64,000 nucleotides of DNA from UA16 sp905478895 (GCA_943788495.1 CALSQO010000001.1:1054001-1118000), one strand, 5' to 3'; counted from the first letter of the stretch, positions 53,667-63,246 are shown. Numbers and translations are program-made. The notes: generated by a model from the letters alone, not told the origin.

Positions 53667-54313
53667 TGCAGCAAATTCAAAATACGTTCCATCGTTTGTC
53701 CCTCCAGACTCTCAAGCTGTGCATGCGCTAACTCCAAGTCCTTTCCCACGCCAATCGCATAAAAACCACCCGTGATCGCTGCCTCCACGCCAGATTGTGC
53801 GTCCTCGATGACAAGGCAATCTTCAGGAGCCACATTCATGGCAGCGGCAGCCTTGAGAAACACCTCTGGATCGGGCTTAGAAAGTGTAATGTTGTTGCCA
53901 TCAACAATTGTGCTAAAGCGACTCGTCAGCTGCAACTTGTCCAAAATAGACCGAGCGTTTTTAGAAGAAGAGCCCAATCCGATTTTTATGCCTGACGCAG
54001 CCATTTCGTCCATAAGTGAAACCACCCCCGGAAGAACATCCGTAGAAGCTGTTGCTGCTGCCATCTCCAAATACAAGGCATTTTTTTTCTCCATCAACTG
54101 GAGCTTCGTCGCAGAATCCAAAATCAAATTCCCTTTTTGCAAGATGTAATCCAAGCTATCTACCCGAGAAACTCCCTTCAAACGCTCATTGTCTTCTTCC
54201 GTAAAGGAAATTACAAGCTCGTCCGCCAGTGACTTCCACGCTGCAAAATGGTGACGTGCAGTGTCCACTATGACACCGTCCAAATCAAATATGCACGCTT
54301 TAAGGGTGACCAT
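53663..54313 (-). CDS. pgmB: Beta-phosphoglucomutase
   Basis: 216 aa HAD enzyme. ACIFDLDGVIVDTARHHFAAW holds the nucleophile and acid-base Asp of the DxD motif; LKGVSRVDSLDYIL is the beta-PGM cap signature; GLGSSSKNA, LSKPDPEVFLKAA and CLVIEDAQSGVEAA are the later HAD motifs. It converts beta-glucose-1-P to glucose-6-P. One base separates it from the kinase gene upstream. Confidence 0.93.
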   Translation of the reverse strand: MVTLKACIFDLDGVIVDTARHHFAAWKSLADELVISFTEEDNERLKGVSRVDSLDYILQKGNLILDSATKLQLMEKKNALYLEMAAATASTDVLPGVVSLMDEMAASGIKIGLGSSSKNARSILDKLQLTSRFSTIVDGNNITLSKPDPEVFLKAAAAMNVAPEDCLVIEDAQSGVEAAITGGFYAIGVGKDLELAHAQLESLEGQTMERILNLLQ

Positions 54314-54314
54314 T

Positions 54315-55178
54315 TCAGGCTACATTAAGGATGTAATTCAAATGGTACTTCGCCAATCCATCGATGGGCCTTTTGATGATTTGACCTACAGCTATGCCCT
54401 CGCGAGCACAAACGTGGCGAAGAACATTCTGAAAGTGATAGGCAACCGAACCGACAAAATGCACGGGACAATCCTGGTAACCCTCGTAACATTTGACATG
54501 AACGTTGACAAACTCCTGAAATCCTTCTTCCAGCAGTGAAATGATTTGAGGCACTTCTTGATGCCGACCGATGAAAGTCATAAAAGAAGCGAGAAACACA
54601 TTCGCATCGGATTCTTGGTAGACCCGATTGACAATGTCGTCCTTATCAAAATTGAATGTGGCTTTAAAATCTTCGTCGACCACGGGATCCAGCTTGTGGT
54701 ACAAGTGCAAGGCGAGCAATCGCTTTCCAAACCATGAGCCACTTGCCTCATCTCCTAAGATGTAAGCCAGTGCTGGAACTTCTTCCCGGGTGATTTCACC
54801 ATCAAAATGGCACGAATTCGATCCGGTGCCAATGATGCACGTGATCGCTGGTTCACCGTCATACGTGCTGTAAGCTGCGCCATCTAAATCATGCCCAACA
54901 TGCACTTGTGCTTTGCTAAAGACACGCTGAAGTCCTTGCGAAATAACAGTGCTTAAGGCTTCAGAACTGCTCCCAGCGCCATAAAAATATACCCGATCTA
55001 TTTCTGATGCAATTTCCATCGCTTCGGGCGACTCGTTCATTTTGGCTTCCACCAAATCCGAATTGTGGAAATAGGGATTAAAGCCCATGGTGTGAAATTC
55101 CAAAAGGAGATTTCCAGACTCATCGATCAACATCCAATCGCATTTGGTTGAACCGCTATCCGCTATTAAAATTTTCAT
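54315..55178 (-). CDS. BadF/BcrAD-type kinase, possible glucose or GlcNAc kinase
   Basis: 287 aa, ASKHA fold. LIADSGSTKCDWMLIDESG is the first phosphate loop, IIGTGSNSCHFDG and YILGDEASGSWFGKRLLA (second loop) follow, and HFVGSVAYHFQNVLRHV carries the adenosine motif. Homologues are called N-acetylglucosamine kinase or BadF family; the group is common in Bacteroidota. In this operon a glucokinase would be needed to use the free glucose left by the phosphorylase, so I suggest that role; the substrate is not proven. 39 bases after the gap stop. Confidence 0.82.
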   Translation of the reverse strand: MKILIADSGSTKCDWMLIDESGNLLLEFHTMGFNPYFHNSDLVEAKMNESPEAMEIASEIDRVYFYGAGSSSEALSTVISQGLQRVFSKAQVHVGHDLDGAAYSTYDGEPAITCIIGTGSNSCHFDGEITREEVPALAYILGDEASGSWFGKRLLALHLYHKLDPVVDEDFKATFNFDKDDIVNRVYQESDANVFLASFMTFIGRHQEVPQIISLLEEGFQEFVNVHVKCYEGYQDCPVHFVGSVAYHFQNVLRHVCAREGIAVGQIIKRPIDGLAKYHLNYILNVA

Positions 55179-55217
55179 GTGATCGAGTTTAAATGTTCAA
55201 GGTGTCGACGGATGCAA

Positions 55218-56201
55218 TCACAGACGTTCAACCAGGTCAGCGACGCGAGTGGCATAACCTGCTTCGTTATCGTACCAACCGAAGACCTTCACCGTGTTGC
55301 CCATTGCTACAGTTAATCCTGAGTCAAAAATGCAGCTGTGTGGGTTGCCCACAATATCTGCAGAAACGAGCGGGTCTGTGGAGTATTCCAATACGCCGTT
55401 CATCGCACCGTTGGCGGCGGCTTGCATGGCGTTGTTGACCTGTTCAGCTGTGACTTCTTGGCTCAGCGTAGCTGTCAAATCGGTAATTGACCCTGTCGGC
55501 GTGGGGACACGTACTGCCAAGCCATCTAGTTTTCCGGCAAGAGTAGGCAGCACCAATCCAACGGCTTTTGCAGCACCCGTAGAGGTTGGAATCATCGACA
55601 AGGCCGCTGCCCGAGCACGACGCAAATCCTTGTGTGGCGCGTCCTGCAATCGTTGATCTGCCGTGTAAGCGTGAATGGTCGTAATTAAACCGTGTTCCAG
55701 ACCAAATGAATCATTCAAAACCTTGGCCATAGGAGCCAGACAATTCGTGGTGCATGATGCATTGGACACAATGCTGTCGTCTGCTGTCAGAATGCCGTCA
55801 TTGACGCCCAATACGATGGTTTTCAAATCACCCTTGGCAGGAGCTGAGATGACGACCTTTTTGGCGCCCGCCTCAATGTGTTTCGCCGCTCCATCTTTCG
55901 ATGCAAAAACCCCCGTTGACTCCACAACTATATCGATGCCATGCTGGCCCCAAGGAAGGTCTGAAGGATTGCGCTCTGCACTAATGTGCACGACATTCCC
56001 ATTTATTTTGAGATTACCGCCATCCACTTCCACCGTGCCGTCAAATCGACCGTGGATGGAATCAAATTTCAGGAGATGCGCCAATGTACCCACATCCGTG
56101 AGATCATTGATGGCTACTACGGTCAAATCAGAGCGATGCAACATTTGACGAAAAGCCAAACGTCCGATGCGGCCGAAGCCATTGATAGCAACTTTTTTCA
56201 T
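55218..56201 (-). CDS. gap: Glyceraldehyde-3-phosphate dehydrogenase, type I
   Basis: 327 aa from MKKVAINGFGRIGRLAFRQM (ATG 56201; 25 upstream codons are not family-like). INDLTDVGTLAHLLKFDSIHG has the Asp expected for NAD, SNASCTTNCLAPMAKVL the catalytic Cys, and HAYTADQRLQDAPHKDLRRA the His. Central glycolysis. TAAAATTG about 20 bases upstream may be an internal promoter, but it mostly reads with pfkA 34 bases before. Confidence 0.96.
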   Translation of the reverse strand: MKKVAINGFGRIGRLAFRQMLHRSDLTVVAINDLTDVGTLAHLLKFDSIHGRFDGTVEVDGGNLKINGNVVHISAERNPSDLPWGQHGIDIVVESTGVFASKDGAAKHIEAGAKKVVISAPAKGDLKTIVLGVNDGILTADDSIVSNASCTTNCLAPMAKVLNDSFGLEHGLITTIHAYTADQRLQDAPHKDLRRARAAALSMIPTSTGAAKAVGLVLPTLAGKLDGLAVRVPTPTGSITDLTATLSQEVTAEQVNNAMQAAANGAMNGVLEYSTDPLVSADIVGNPHSCIFDSGLTVAMGNTVKVFGWYDNEAGYATRVADLVERL

Positions 56202-56235
56202 TCTTATAGGGAGTAAATCAATTTTACAATTCAAG

Positions 56236-57207
56236 TTAGATGGACAAAATCTTTGCAATGCGAACCTCGTCCTCAAGGCTCGCTGTTTTGTTCTTTATGG
56301 CTTCATTGAAGGGGTAATAAACCAGCTGATCATTCACCACTCCGGCCATGACATTCTTTTTGCCTGAGAGCAGTCCTTCCACCGCGGAAACGCCCAATCG
56401 AGATGCCAGTACCCGATCAGCACAGGTTGGATCACCTCCGCGCTGCAAATGGCCCAATACAGTGACACGCGTCTCGTAAGCATTATCCAAAGCATGGACC
56501 TTTTTCGCAATCTCAAAAGCTCCGCCTTCCGGGTGCCCTTCAGCGACGATCACAATGCTCGAAGTTTTATTGGATGCTTGACCCAATTTCAAGATATCGA
56601 CCAGGTTCTGAATGGAGATGCCACTCTCTTTGGTCATGACCGCTACCGCTCCAGTGGCTATTCCAGCATTCAATGCGATGAAACCGCTGTCCCGTCCCAT
56701 CACTTCCACGAAAAACAAGCGATTGTGACTGTCTGCTGTATCGCGGATTTTATCCACTGCCTCGACCACGGTATTCGTGGCCGAATCAAAGCCGATGGTA
56801 AAGTCACTTCCGGACAAGTCGTTGTCAATAGTCCCCGGAATTCCAATAACTGGAAATCCGGTCTCTTTGCTCAGCAACATCGCACCCGTGAATGTACCAT
56901 TGCCACCAATGACGACAAGTGCATCTACGCCTTGTTCGACGAGATGTTGATGTGCTTTTCTTCGGCCTTGCTCCTCTCGAAACTCGTCGCATCGAGCCGA
57001 TTTCAAAATGGTGCCACCTCGCCCTAAGATTTTTGCGACAGATCGAACGTGGAGCCGTTTAAAGTCCCCTTCAATCAATCCCTGGAAACCCTGGAACACC
57101 CCAACTGCATCACAATCGTGGTAAACCGCTGTACGGACAACAGCCCGAATTGCGGCATTCATGCCTGGCGCGTCCCCCCCAGAAGTTAAAACTGCAATTT
57201 TCTTCAT
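56236..57207 (-). CDS. pfkA: 6-phosphofructokinase with GGNGT in place of GGDGS
   Basis: 323 aa from MKKIAVLTSGGDAPGMNAAI (ATG 57207). PfkA family: IPGTIDNDLSGSDFTIGFDS (catalytic Asp) and VEVMGRDSGFIALNAG are normal. The ATP/Mg block reads VVIGGNGTFTGAM; E. coli has Asp at this Asn position (103), where it touches the metal. Gly at 104 and 124 (E. coli numbering) point to ATP rather than PPi as donor. -7 box TATATTCG at 57252-57259 with a TTG 21 bases further upstream. First gene of the leftward operon. Confidence 0.92.
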   Translation of the reverse strand: MKKIAVLTSGGDAPGMNAAIRAVVRTAVYHDCDAVGVFQGFQGLIEGDFKRLHVRSVAKILGRGGTILKSARCDEFREEQGRRKAHQHLVEQGVDALVVIGGNGTFTGAMLLSKETGFPVIGIPGTIDNDLSGSDFTIGFDSATNTVVEAVDKIRDTADSHNRLFFVEVMGRDSGFIALNAGIATGAVAVMTKESGISIQNLVDILKLGQASNKTSSIVIVAEGHPEGGAFEIAKKVHALDNAYETRVTVLGHLQRGGDPTCADRVLASRLGVSAVEGLLSGKKNVMAGVVNDQLVYYPFNEAIKNKTASLEDEVRIAKILSI

Positions 57208-57251
57208 GAATTCTTGCTCGTGTAAATCATTGTTCATCATTAGAACGGCTG

Positions 57252-57259
57252 CGAATATA
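57252..57259 (-). promoter_or_regulatory. Promoter -7 box of the pfkA operon
   Basis: Minus-strand TATATTCG (one change from TAnnTTTG); TTG at 57281-57283 is a possible -33 after 21 bases. The leader to the pfkA ATG is about 40 bases. Confidence 0.45.
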
Positions 57260-57288
57260 GCGATGAAATTCACATAGGAACAAGGTAA

Positions 57289-57303
57289 GTGTATGTTTTA
57301 CAC
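57289..57303. promoter_or_regulatory. Candidate operator between divergent sugar operons
   Basis: GTGTA-5 bases-TACAC inverted repeat. It sits between the possible -33 boxes of the pfkA operon (57281-57283, minus) and the regulator operon (57305-57308, plus), where one regulator could act on both. Confidence 0.4.
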
Positions 57304-57304
57304 A

Positions 57305-57334
57305 TTTGAAGCCATGGATATTATTGTATTTTTG
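57305..57334 (+). promoter_or_regulatory. Full promoter of the NUDIX regulator operon
   Basis: TTTG at 57305-57308, 18 bases, then TATTTTTG at 57327-57334, a near-consensus Bacteroidota promoter. The ATG is 5 bases after it, so the message is probably leaderless. Confidence 0.65.
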
Positions 57335-57339
57335 ACACT

Positions 57340-58041
57340 ATGTCCGTCACACAATCCCTTCATCTGTCCGTAGACTGTGTCGTTTTCGGGTACAATGACT
57401 CTGGACTCAAAGTATTGCTCATCAACCAGAAGGGTCTAACCACTTCTCCCGAAACCACTCCGCGGTCACAACTTCCTGGAGACCTCATTCTGATGAATGA
57501 AGGCCTCGATCAGGCCGCGCAACGCGTTCTTTTCGAGCTGACGCAGTTGGAAGGTGTATACCTCAAACAATTCAAAGCTTTTGGCGATCCAAATCGCGTC
57601 AAGGACCTAAAGGACAGAGCTTGGCTGCAATCCGTGCGGAACCTGCCGGATCAACGCGTGGTAACTGTAGGCTACTATGGCTTGGTGAGTCTGCAGGATT
57701 ACGAACCTCGTCCCTCCTCGTTCGCTGGGGGTGTGCAATGGTCAGAATTGAACGAAGTCGGTCCTTTGGCTTTTGATCATAATTCCATCTTGAATGAAGC
57801 CTTTGAAACCTTGCAAGAAGAACTGGAAAGCCAGCACATCAGCTTTGAACTCCTTCCTAAAAAATTCACCTTAACACAGCTACAAGCCCTTTATGAAATT
57901 GTATTGAACAAGAAACTGGACAAACGCAACTTTCGGAAAAATGTCAAAAAAATGTCCCACGTGGTTCCCTTGGATGAAAAGCAAACCGGTGTGATGCACA
58001 AGCCGGCGCAACTCTTCAGTTATGAGCCGCAAAAAGATTGA
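57340..58041 (+). CDS. NUDIX-winged-helix transcriptional regulator (AraR/NrtR-like)
   Basis: 233 aa. Residues 1-about 150 form a NUDIX-like domain (VDCVVFGYNDSGLKVLLINQ, LPGDLILMNEGLDQAAQRVL), with the catalytic Nudix box not conserved as REXXEE, as usual in regulators. The C-terminal part (FTLTQLQALYEIVLNKKLDK, NFRKNVKKM) is a winged helix. In Bacteroidota such proteins sense sugars or nucleotide metabolites, as with AraR for arabinose. Placed at the head of the cotH-amylase operon and divergent from pfkA, it probably controls both; effector unknown. Confidence 0.85.
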   Translation: MSVTQSLHLSVDCVVFGYNDSGLKVLLINQKGLTTSPETTPRSQLPGDLILMNEGLDQAAQRVLFELTQLEGVYLKQFKAFGDPNRVKDLKDRAWLQSVRNLPDQRVVTVGYYGLVSLQDYEPRPSSFAGGVQWSELNEVGPLAFDHNSILNEAFETLQEELESQHISFELLPKKFTLTQLQALYEIVLNKKLDKRNFRKNVKKMSHVVPLDEKQTGVMHKPAQLFSYEPQKD

Positions 58042-58043
58042 AG

Positions 58044-60359
58044 ATGCGATTCCCCTTCAAATATTTCCTTGCCATATGGATCGGAGTCATTTCCACTTGC
58101 CACGGGCAATCCCTTTTTCAACATCCTGCTGACGGCAGTTTCTTCGCCGACGAATCCTTGGCAACGGTCGCCATTGAATGCGGTGATGCCTTGGAATGGA
58201 TGTACCAAGAAGAAAATTGGTACTCCAATGTTGAGCACCCCGCAACGTTTACCTTTTCATCAGATGCGATAACGGAAATGGTCACGGAAGTCGGTTTTCG
58301 ACTGCGGGGGAACACTTCTCGCGCTGCGGGCAAAAAGTCGTTCAAAGTTTCCTTCAATACATTCGACCCCGATGGCTCCTGGCAAGGACTGAAAAAAATC
58401 AATTTGAACGGGGAACACAATGATCCTAGCACCCTTCGAGCCCGACTGATTTGGGAGTGTTTCCGCGATGCAGGTATCCCCGTATCGCGAAGCACCCACG
58501 TCAATCTGTATATCAACGGCGATTTCCACGGCATTTATTCAAGCACAGAGCACATCGATGGGAAATGGATTGACAAACGCTTTCCATATGGACATGGCAA
58601 TCTTTGGAAGTGCACGTATCCCGCAGATTTGAATTTCATGGGTCCAGATCCTGAGGATTACAAATTCACGCCGGGGTGGTCAGACCAGCGCGTCTATGAA
58701 TTGAAGACCAATGAAAACCAGGACAATTATGAAGCGCTTGCTGTTTTCATTGATCGTTTGAACAACGCTTCCGATGAGGATTTGCCTTGTGCATTGGAAG
58801 AGGTGTTCGATGTGGAAGCATATTTGAAGGTCATGGCCGGCGAAATTCTGGCTGGACATTGGGACAATTATGTCGGAAATAAAAACAACTTTTACCTCTA
58901 CCAACGAAGTTTCGACGGCCGATTGATGTACTTGCCTTATGATGTTGACAATACGCTCGGAATTCAATGGTTTGGGGAGTGGACTGACCAGAACCCATAC
59001 GAGTGGACAGATTCAACCAATCGTCCATTGTATAGCCGGATTCTGGAAAATGAACACTACCGGCACCGGTTTTCCTGGTACCTCAATTGGTGGATGGAAA
59101 ATTGGTTTACCGCTGAATGGGCATTGAACCGAGGAGAATGGATCCAAGGACAGCTTCAGGACGGCATTGCAATCGACCCCTTCTATCCCTTGGATTATGG
59201 CTTCGACACGGAAGCCTTTGATGCTGCGATTACAGAGTCGTGGGGTAGCCATGTTGCCCATGGAATTGCGCCATACGTGGAGGCACGTAATTTCTGGGCT
59301 GGTGTTCAATTGGAATCCATTTCTGGAACGCCTCACAGCACGCCATTTGCTTGGGCAAAAGGGCCCGTGCTCAATGACACTTTGCAGATCAATGCCTGGG
59401 GCCATGAGATCGAATCTCCGGCCCTGTGGAACATGAATGCCGTGATTCAATTTCCCGATGGCGCACTCATTGAAACGCCGCTTGACCCACAAGCAAGTGA
59501 GCTCCACGGCACTCAGTGGATCGCAAAAATCCCCCTCAACGGTGCACCGCACGCCCATTGGCAGGTAGTCAGCGAATCGCCAAATGGTGAGCTCCTCGAA
59601 TCGCCTTGCAACGTCCGTAAAATCTGGAATTCAGTGGCAAATAGTCCGCTAATCATCAACGAATTAATGCCAAAGAACGGGTCCAATTTCGCGGACGCTG
59701 CTGGCGATTTTCAAGACTGGGCTGAGGTATACAATGCAGGCAGTGCACCCATCAATACCGCATCGTACTTTTTGTCCAATCGCTGGTCAGAACCTGACCG
59801 ATGGCCCATGCCCAACGTTACGCTGGAACCGGGACAGCACCTGCTCCTCTGGTGCGATGACGAAATGGCTGAAGGCCCATTGCACACTTCATTCACCTTG
59901 AACGGTTCTGAAGATGAACTTTACATATTCCAAAAGGAAGACGAAGCATGGCGCATAACAGACTCTATAAGCTGGACAAACGCTCCCGAAAACAACTCTT
60001 TTGGACGGGCCATGGACGGCGACTCGGATTGGATTTGGTTTGAACACCAAAGTGCGAATCCCCCGACGCCCAATGCTCCCAATGGAATGCCAGCGAACAG
60101 CGCCCAAGTCAGCGCGAATGCCGCGGCTGAGGCTTGGCGAAATTTTCAATCCCAGCAGTCGCTCGTATCTGCATTGCCCCTTACCTGTCCATACGTTTGC
60201 GATTGGAATTTAATCACCCTTGACGGTAGAATTTACCAATCGGGTCATGGGGCAACAGTAGCTTGCAACGATCTGCCTTCAGGTTTCTTCATCTTTCAAT
60301 ACACGGACGCCGAGAACAATCTTTCCGGCTCCCATCGTTTCTTTCATCTGAATCACTGA
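58044..60359 (+). CDS. CotH-family secreted protein with lamin-tail domain
   Basis: 771 aa from MRFPFKYFLAIWIGVISTCHG, a signal peptide; it begins 2 bases after the regulator stop. The CotH kinase-like domain spans about 60-400, with FRLRGNTSR, GHWDNYVGNKNNFYLYQ and LPYDVDNTLG (predicted metal and ATP residues). A lamin-tail domain is near 530-650 (INELMPKNGSNFADAAGDFQ, WAEVYNAGSAPI). The last 60 residues end LPSGFFIFQYTDAENNLSGS and RFFHLNH, like a T9SS sorting domain but with extra cysteines. Some CotH-fold proteins phosphorylate secreted proteins. Its link to starch use is unclear. Confidence 0.83.
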   Translation: MRFPFKYFLAIWIGVISTCHGQSLFQHPADGSFFADESLATVAIECGDALEWMYQEENWYSNVEHPATFTFSSDAITEMVTEVGFRLRGNTSRAAGKKSFKVSFNTFDPDGSWQGLKKINLNGEHNDPSTLRARLIWECFRDAGIPVSRSTHVNLYINGDFHGIYSSTEHIDGKWIDKRFPYGHGNLWKCTYPADLNFMGPDPEDYKFTPGWSDQRVYELKTNENQDNYEALAVFIDRLNNASDEDLPCALEEVFDVEAYLKVMAGEILAGHWDNYVGNKNNFYLYQRSFDGRLMYLPYDVDNTLGIQWFGEWTDQNPYEWTDSTNRPLYSRILENEHYRHRFSWYLNWWMENWFTAEWALNRGEWIQGQLQDGIAIDPFYPLDYGFDTEAFDAAITESWGSHVAHGIAPYVEARNFWAGVQLESISGTPHSTPFAWAKGPVLNDTLQINAWGHEIESPALWNMNAVIQFPDGALIETPLDPQASELHGTQWIAKIPLNGAPHAHWQVVSESPNGELLESPCNVRKIWNSVANSPLIINELMPKNGSNFADAAGDFQDWAEVYNAGSAPINTASYFLSNRWSEPDRWPMPNVTLEPGQHLLLWCDDEMAEGPLHTSFTLNGSEDELYIFQKEDEAWRITDSISWTNAPENNSFGRAMDGDSDWIWFEHQSANPPTPNAPNGMPANSAQVSANAAAEAWRNFQSQQSLVSALPLTCPYVCDWNLITLDGRIYQSGHGATVACNDLPSGFFIFQYTDAENNLSGSHRFFHLNH

Positions 60360-60362
60360 TTT

Positions 60363-63188
60363 ATGACCCTTCCCTCCTTACCTACGAATCTCCTGTTCCT
60401 ATTCTGCCTCGCCGTGACGCCAGGTGTCGTCGCTCAAGTTGTCTGGACCGAGCCGACCTTTCCATCGGCAGATGACCAAGCGGTGCTGTATTTCAATAGT
60501 TCGCTTGGAAACGGTGAGCTCGCCGGCGTTATTCCGGTATACATCCATACCGGTGTAATCACGAGCAACAGCTCGGGACCATCCGATTGGCAAAATGTTC
60601 AAACCACCTGGGGCACTTCAGATTCCAATGCTTTGATGGATCCAGAGGGAAACGGCATACACAGCTTCAACTTCAACGGCCTTTCCATCGCCGATTACTA
60701 TGGCATCGATGAAGGAGAAGAGATCGAAAGTTTGGCCATGGTATTTCGCAATGCAACCGGCAGCCTTGTCGGGAGAGCCGCGGACAATTCGGATATTTTT
60801 TATGCCGTGAGCAACGGTTCGTTCACGGCGTCCCTGATGACGCCTGCTTTGGGCTACGCTGTGCTTGAAATCGATGAAACGTTCGAAATCATCGGACAAG
60901 CGAGCGAAGAGAGTGAGCTCACAATCAAGGTAAATGGTGAGGTTGTTGCCAGCAATACAGGAAGCAGCATAAGCCATACGTTCAGCGCTCAATCGGGAGG
61001 GCAATACACAGTGGAATTGAACGCGGACAACGGAACCCAGGTTGCAAGCGATGCAGCCAGCCTTGCGGTACTTCCCGACTCCCCAACGACAGCATGGCCT
61101 ACTGGCAATGGCCTCGACGGAATCGAATACTTGAGCGAATCATCCGTAAAACTTCAATTGCATGCGCCCGGAAAGTCGTTTGTCTTTGCTGTTGGAGACT
61201 TCAACGATTGGGAGCTGAGTTATGATTATTTGATGACGCAAAGCCCCGACGGCAACAAGCATTGGATTGAAATCAACGGCCTCACACCCGGCGAGGAATA
61301 CCGGTTTCACTACCATGTAATGCCAGATGACATGCGCATTGCTGACCCCTATTCTGAGAAGATATTGGACCCTTGGAACGACGGCTGGATTTCCGATGCC
61401 ACGTATCCCGACTTGTTGGAATTCCCCAATATGCAGACTGAAAATACACCCGTCTCAGTCCTTCAAACAGGAGTGCCGTCATTCAATTGGTCCGACGAGA
61501 ACTTCATCCGGCCCGAACGAGAGTCTTTGGTCATTTACGAATTGCTCGTGCGCGATTTTACAGAAGAACGAAATTTCCAAACCATTCTGGACACGCTGGA
61601 CTACCTCGATCGATTGGGAATCAATGCCATTGAATTTATGCCCGTAAACGAGTTCAACGGAAATGACAGTTGGGGCTACAACCCAACATTCTTCTTTGCC
61701 CTCGACAAAGCATATGGCACCAATGATGCATTTAAAACGCTCATCAATGAGTGCCACAATCGCGGCATCGCTGTTCTATTGGACATTGTTCTCAATCACG
61801 CGGATTTCCCTCACCCCTTTCTGAAGTTGTACTGGGATGCTGAAAATTTTCAGCCCGCGGAAGACAACCCGTGGTTCAACACTGTCGCTCCCAATCCTGA
61901 GGCGTGGTTTTTTGATTGGAACCACGACAGTCCCGCGACGAAGCAGCACATGAAACGAATTCTTCGGCATTGGGTAGAAGAATTCCATGTGGATGGGTAC
62001 CGATTGGATTTCTCAAAGGGAATGACGCAAACCCCCGGGAATGGGAATGCGTATGATCAAAATCGCATCAACCTCCTGAATGAATACGCGAACGAGGTCT
62101 GGGAGGACAATCCAGATCTTTATATGGTCCTCGAGCACTGGACCGAACTTTCAGAGCAGCAAGCGCTGGTCGAAGACGGTTTCATGGTCTGGTCAAACGC
62201 CACCTATGACTACAATGAAGCGGCAATGGGCTATCCCTCCAACCTCAGCTGGGCGAGCTATCAGAACCAAGGCATGAATCAACCCGCATCGGTCTCCTAT
62301 CCCGAGAGCCATGATGAGGAACGTTTGATGTACAAGTGCTTGGAATTTGGCAACAGCTCCGGGTCGTATCAAGTCAACAATCTGAACACGGCACTTCAAC
62401 GAATGGAAGCCATTCAATGCTTTCATATTTTGCTTCCCGGTCCCAAATTAATCTGGCAATTTGAAGAGTTGGGATACGACTATTCCATCAACACCTGCAG
62501 CGATGGTGAGAGCATCAGTGAAAACTGCCGAACGGAAGCAAAACCTGTTCGATGGGATTATAGAGAAAATCCAAATCGATACCGCATCCACGAAATCATC
62601 TCAGGTTTAAACGCTTTGAAGCACGCGCATCCTGAGACATTCAATTCCACCAATTACAATTGGGATGTGAGTGGATATGGAAAACGATTGCACCTAAATG
62701 GCCCAATGAATGCCGTTGTCGTGGCCAACTTCAAAGTTGACGGAATCGAGATGATTCCCGGCTTTCAGCACACGGGACAATGGTGGGACTATTTCACAGG
62801 TGAGTCAATCGAGGTAGGGGACATCAGCGCATTTATGGCGTTCGAACCCGGGGAGTACCATGTATTCGTAGACCAGGAATTAGCCTTCCCGAACACGACA
62901 AACGCAACGGAAACCAATGAGGCCTTTCATGAATCAATTGCGTATCCAAACCCCACTTCCAACCGAATGACCTGGAAATTTCCCGTGCCGTTGTCTGACT
63001 CTTTTGGCCTATCGATTTTCAATCACCTCGGACAGGCAATTGGCAATCGTGTCCAATGGCAATTCGCAAACGACCGCACTGCACTCGAGATTGATCTCGG
63101 TAAGGTGCCAACGGGAATCTACTACCTCCAGCTCACAGAAGCCAATCGAATTTTCAAAACCCAGCTTACGGTTGAGCGGTTTCGTTAA
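60363..63188 (+). CDS. T9SS-sorted GH13 alpha-amylase-type enzyme
   Basis: 941 aa, 3 bases after cotH. Signal peptide, an N-terminal domain of the DUF4961 kind (QVVWTEPTFPSADDQAVLYF), an Ig-like stretch, then a CBM48-like domain (VKLQLHAPGKSFVFAVGDFN, about 260-350). The GH13 barrel has region I DIVLNHAD, region II VDGYRLDFS (nucleophile Asp), region III MVLEHWTE (acid Glu) and region IV YPESHDEER. The C-terminal T9SS type A domain runs from AYPNPTSNRMTWKF to the end. It should be exported to the surface and cut alpha-glucan. Exact specificity (amylase, pullulanase or cyclomaltodextrinase) is open. Confidence 0.9.
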   Translation: MTLPSLPTNLLFLFCLAVTPGVVAQVVWTEPTFPSADDQAVLYFNSSLGNGELAGVIPVYIHTGVITSNSSGPSDWQNVQTTWGTSDSNALMDPEGNGIHSFNFNGLSIADYYGIDEGEEIESLAMVFRNATGSLVGRAADNSDIFYAVSNGSFTASLMTPALGYAVLEIDETFEIIGQASEESELTIKVNGEVVASNTGSSISHTFSAQSGGQYTVELNADNGTQVASDAASLAVLPDSPTTAWPTGNGLDGIEYLSESSVKLQLHAPGKSFVFAVGDFNDWELSYDYLMTQSPDGNKHWIEINGLTPGEEYRFHYHVMPDDMRIADPYSEKILDPWNDGWISDATYPDLLEFPNMQTENTPVSVLQTGVPSFNWSDENFIRPERESLVIYELLVRDFTEERNFQTILDTLDYLDRLGINAIEFMPVNEFNGNDSWGYNPTFFFALDKAYGTNDAFKTLINECHNRGIAVLLDIVLNHADFPHPFLKLYWDAENFQPAEDNPWFNTVAPNPEAWFFDWNHDSPATKQHMKRILRHWVEEFHVDGYRLDFSKGMTQTPGNGNAYDQNRINLLNEYANEVWEDNPDLYMVLEHWTELSEQQALVEDGFMVWSNATYDYNEAAMGYPSNLSWASYQNQGMNQPASVSYPESHDEERLMYKCLEFGNSSGSYQVNNLNTALQRMEAIQCFHILLPGPKLIWQFEELGYDYSINTCSDGESISENCRTEAKPVRWDYRENPNRYRIHEIISGLNALKHAHPETFNSTNYNWDVSGYGKRLHLNGPMNAVVVANFKVDGIEMIPGFQHTGQWWDYFTGESIEVGDISAFMAFEPGEYHVFVDQELAFPNTTNATETNEAFHESIAYPNPTSNRMTWKFPVPLSDSFGLSIFNHLGQAIGNRVQWQFANDRTALEIDLGKVPTGIYYLQLTEANRIFKTQLTVERFR

Positions 63189-63246
63189 TAATTCGAGCAC
63201 ACTTCGTGTTGTTTTTACACGTTTTGATGGCCTACTTTGCAAAGCA

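Noticed and set aside
56236..57207. PPi-dependent phosphofructokinase
   Set aside because: Despite the GGNGT change, Gly at 104 and 124 fits the ATP type.
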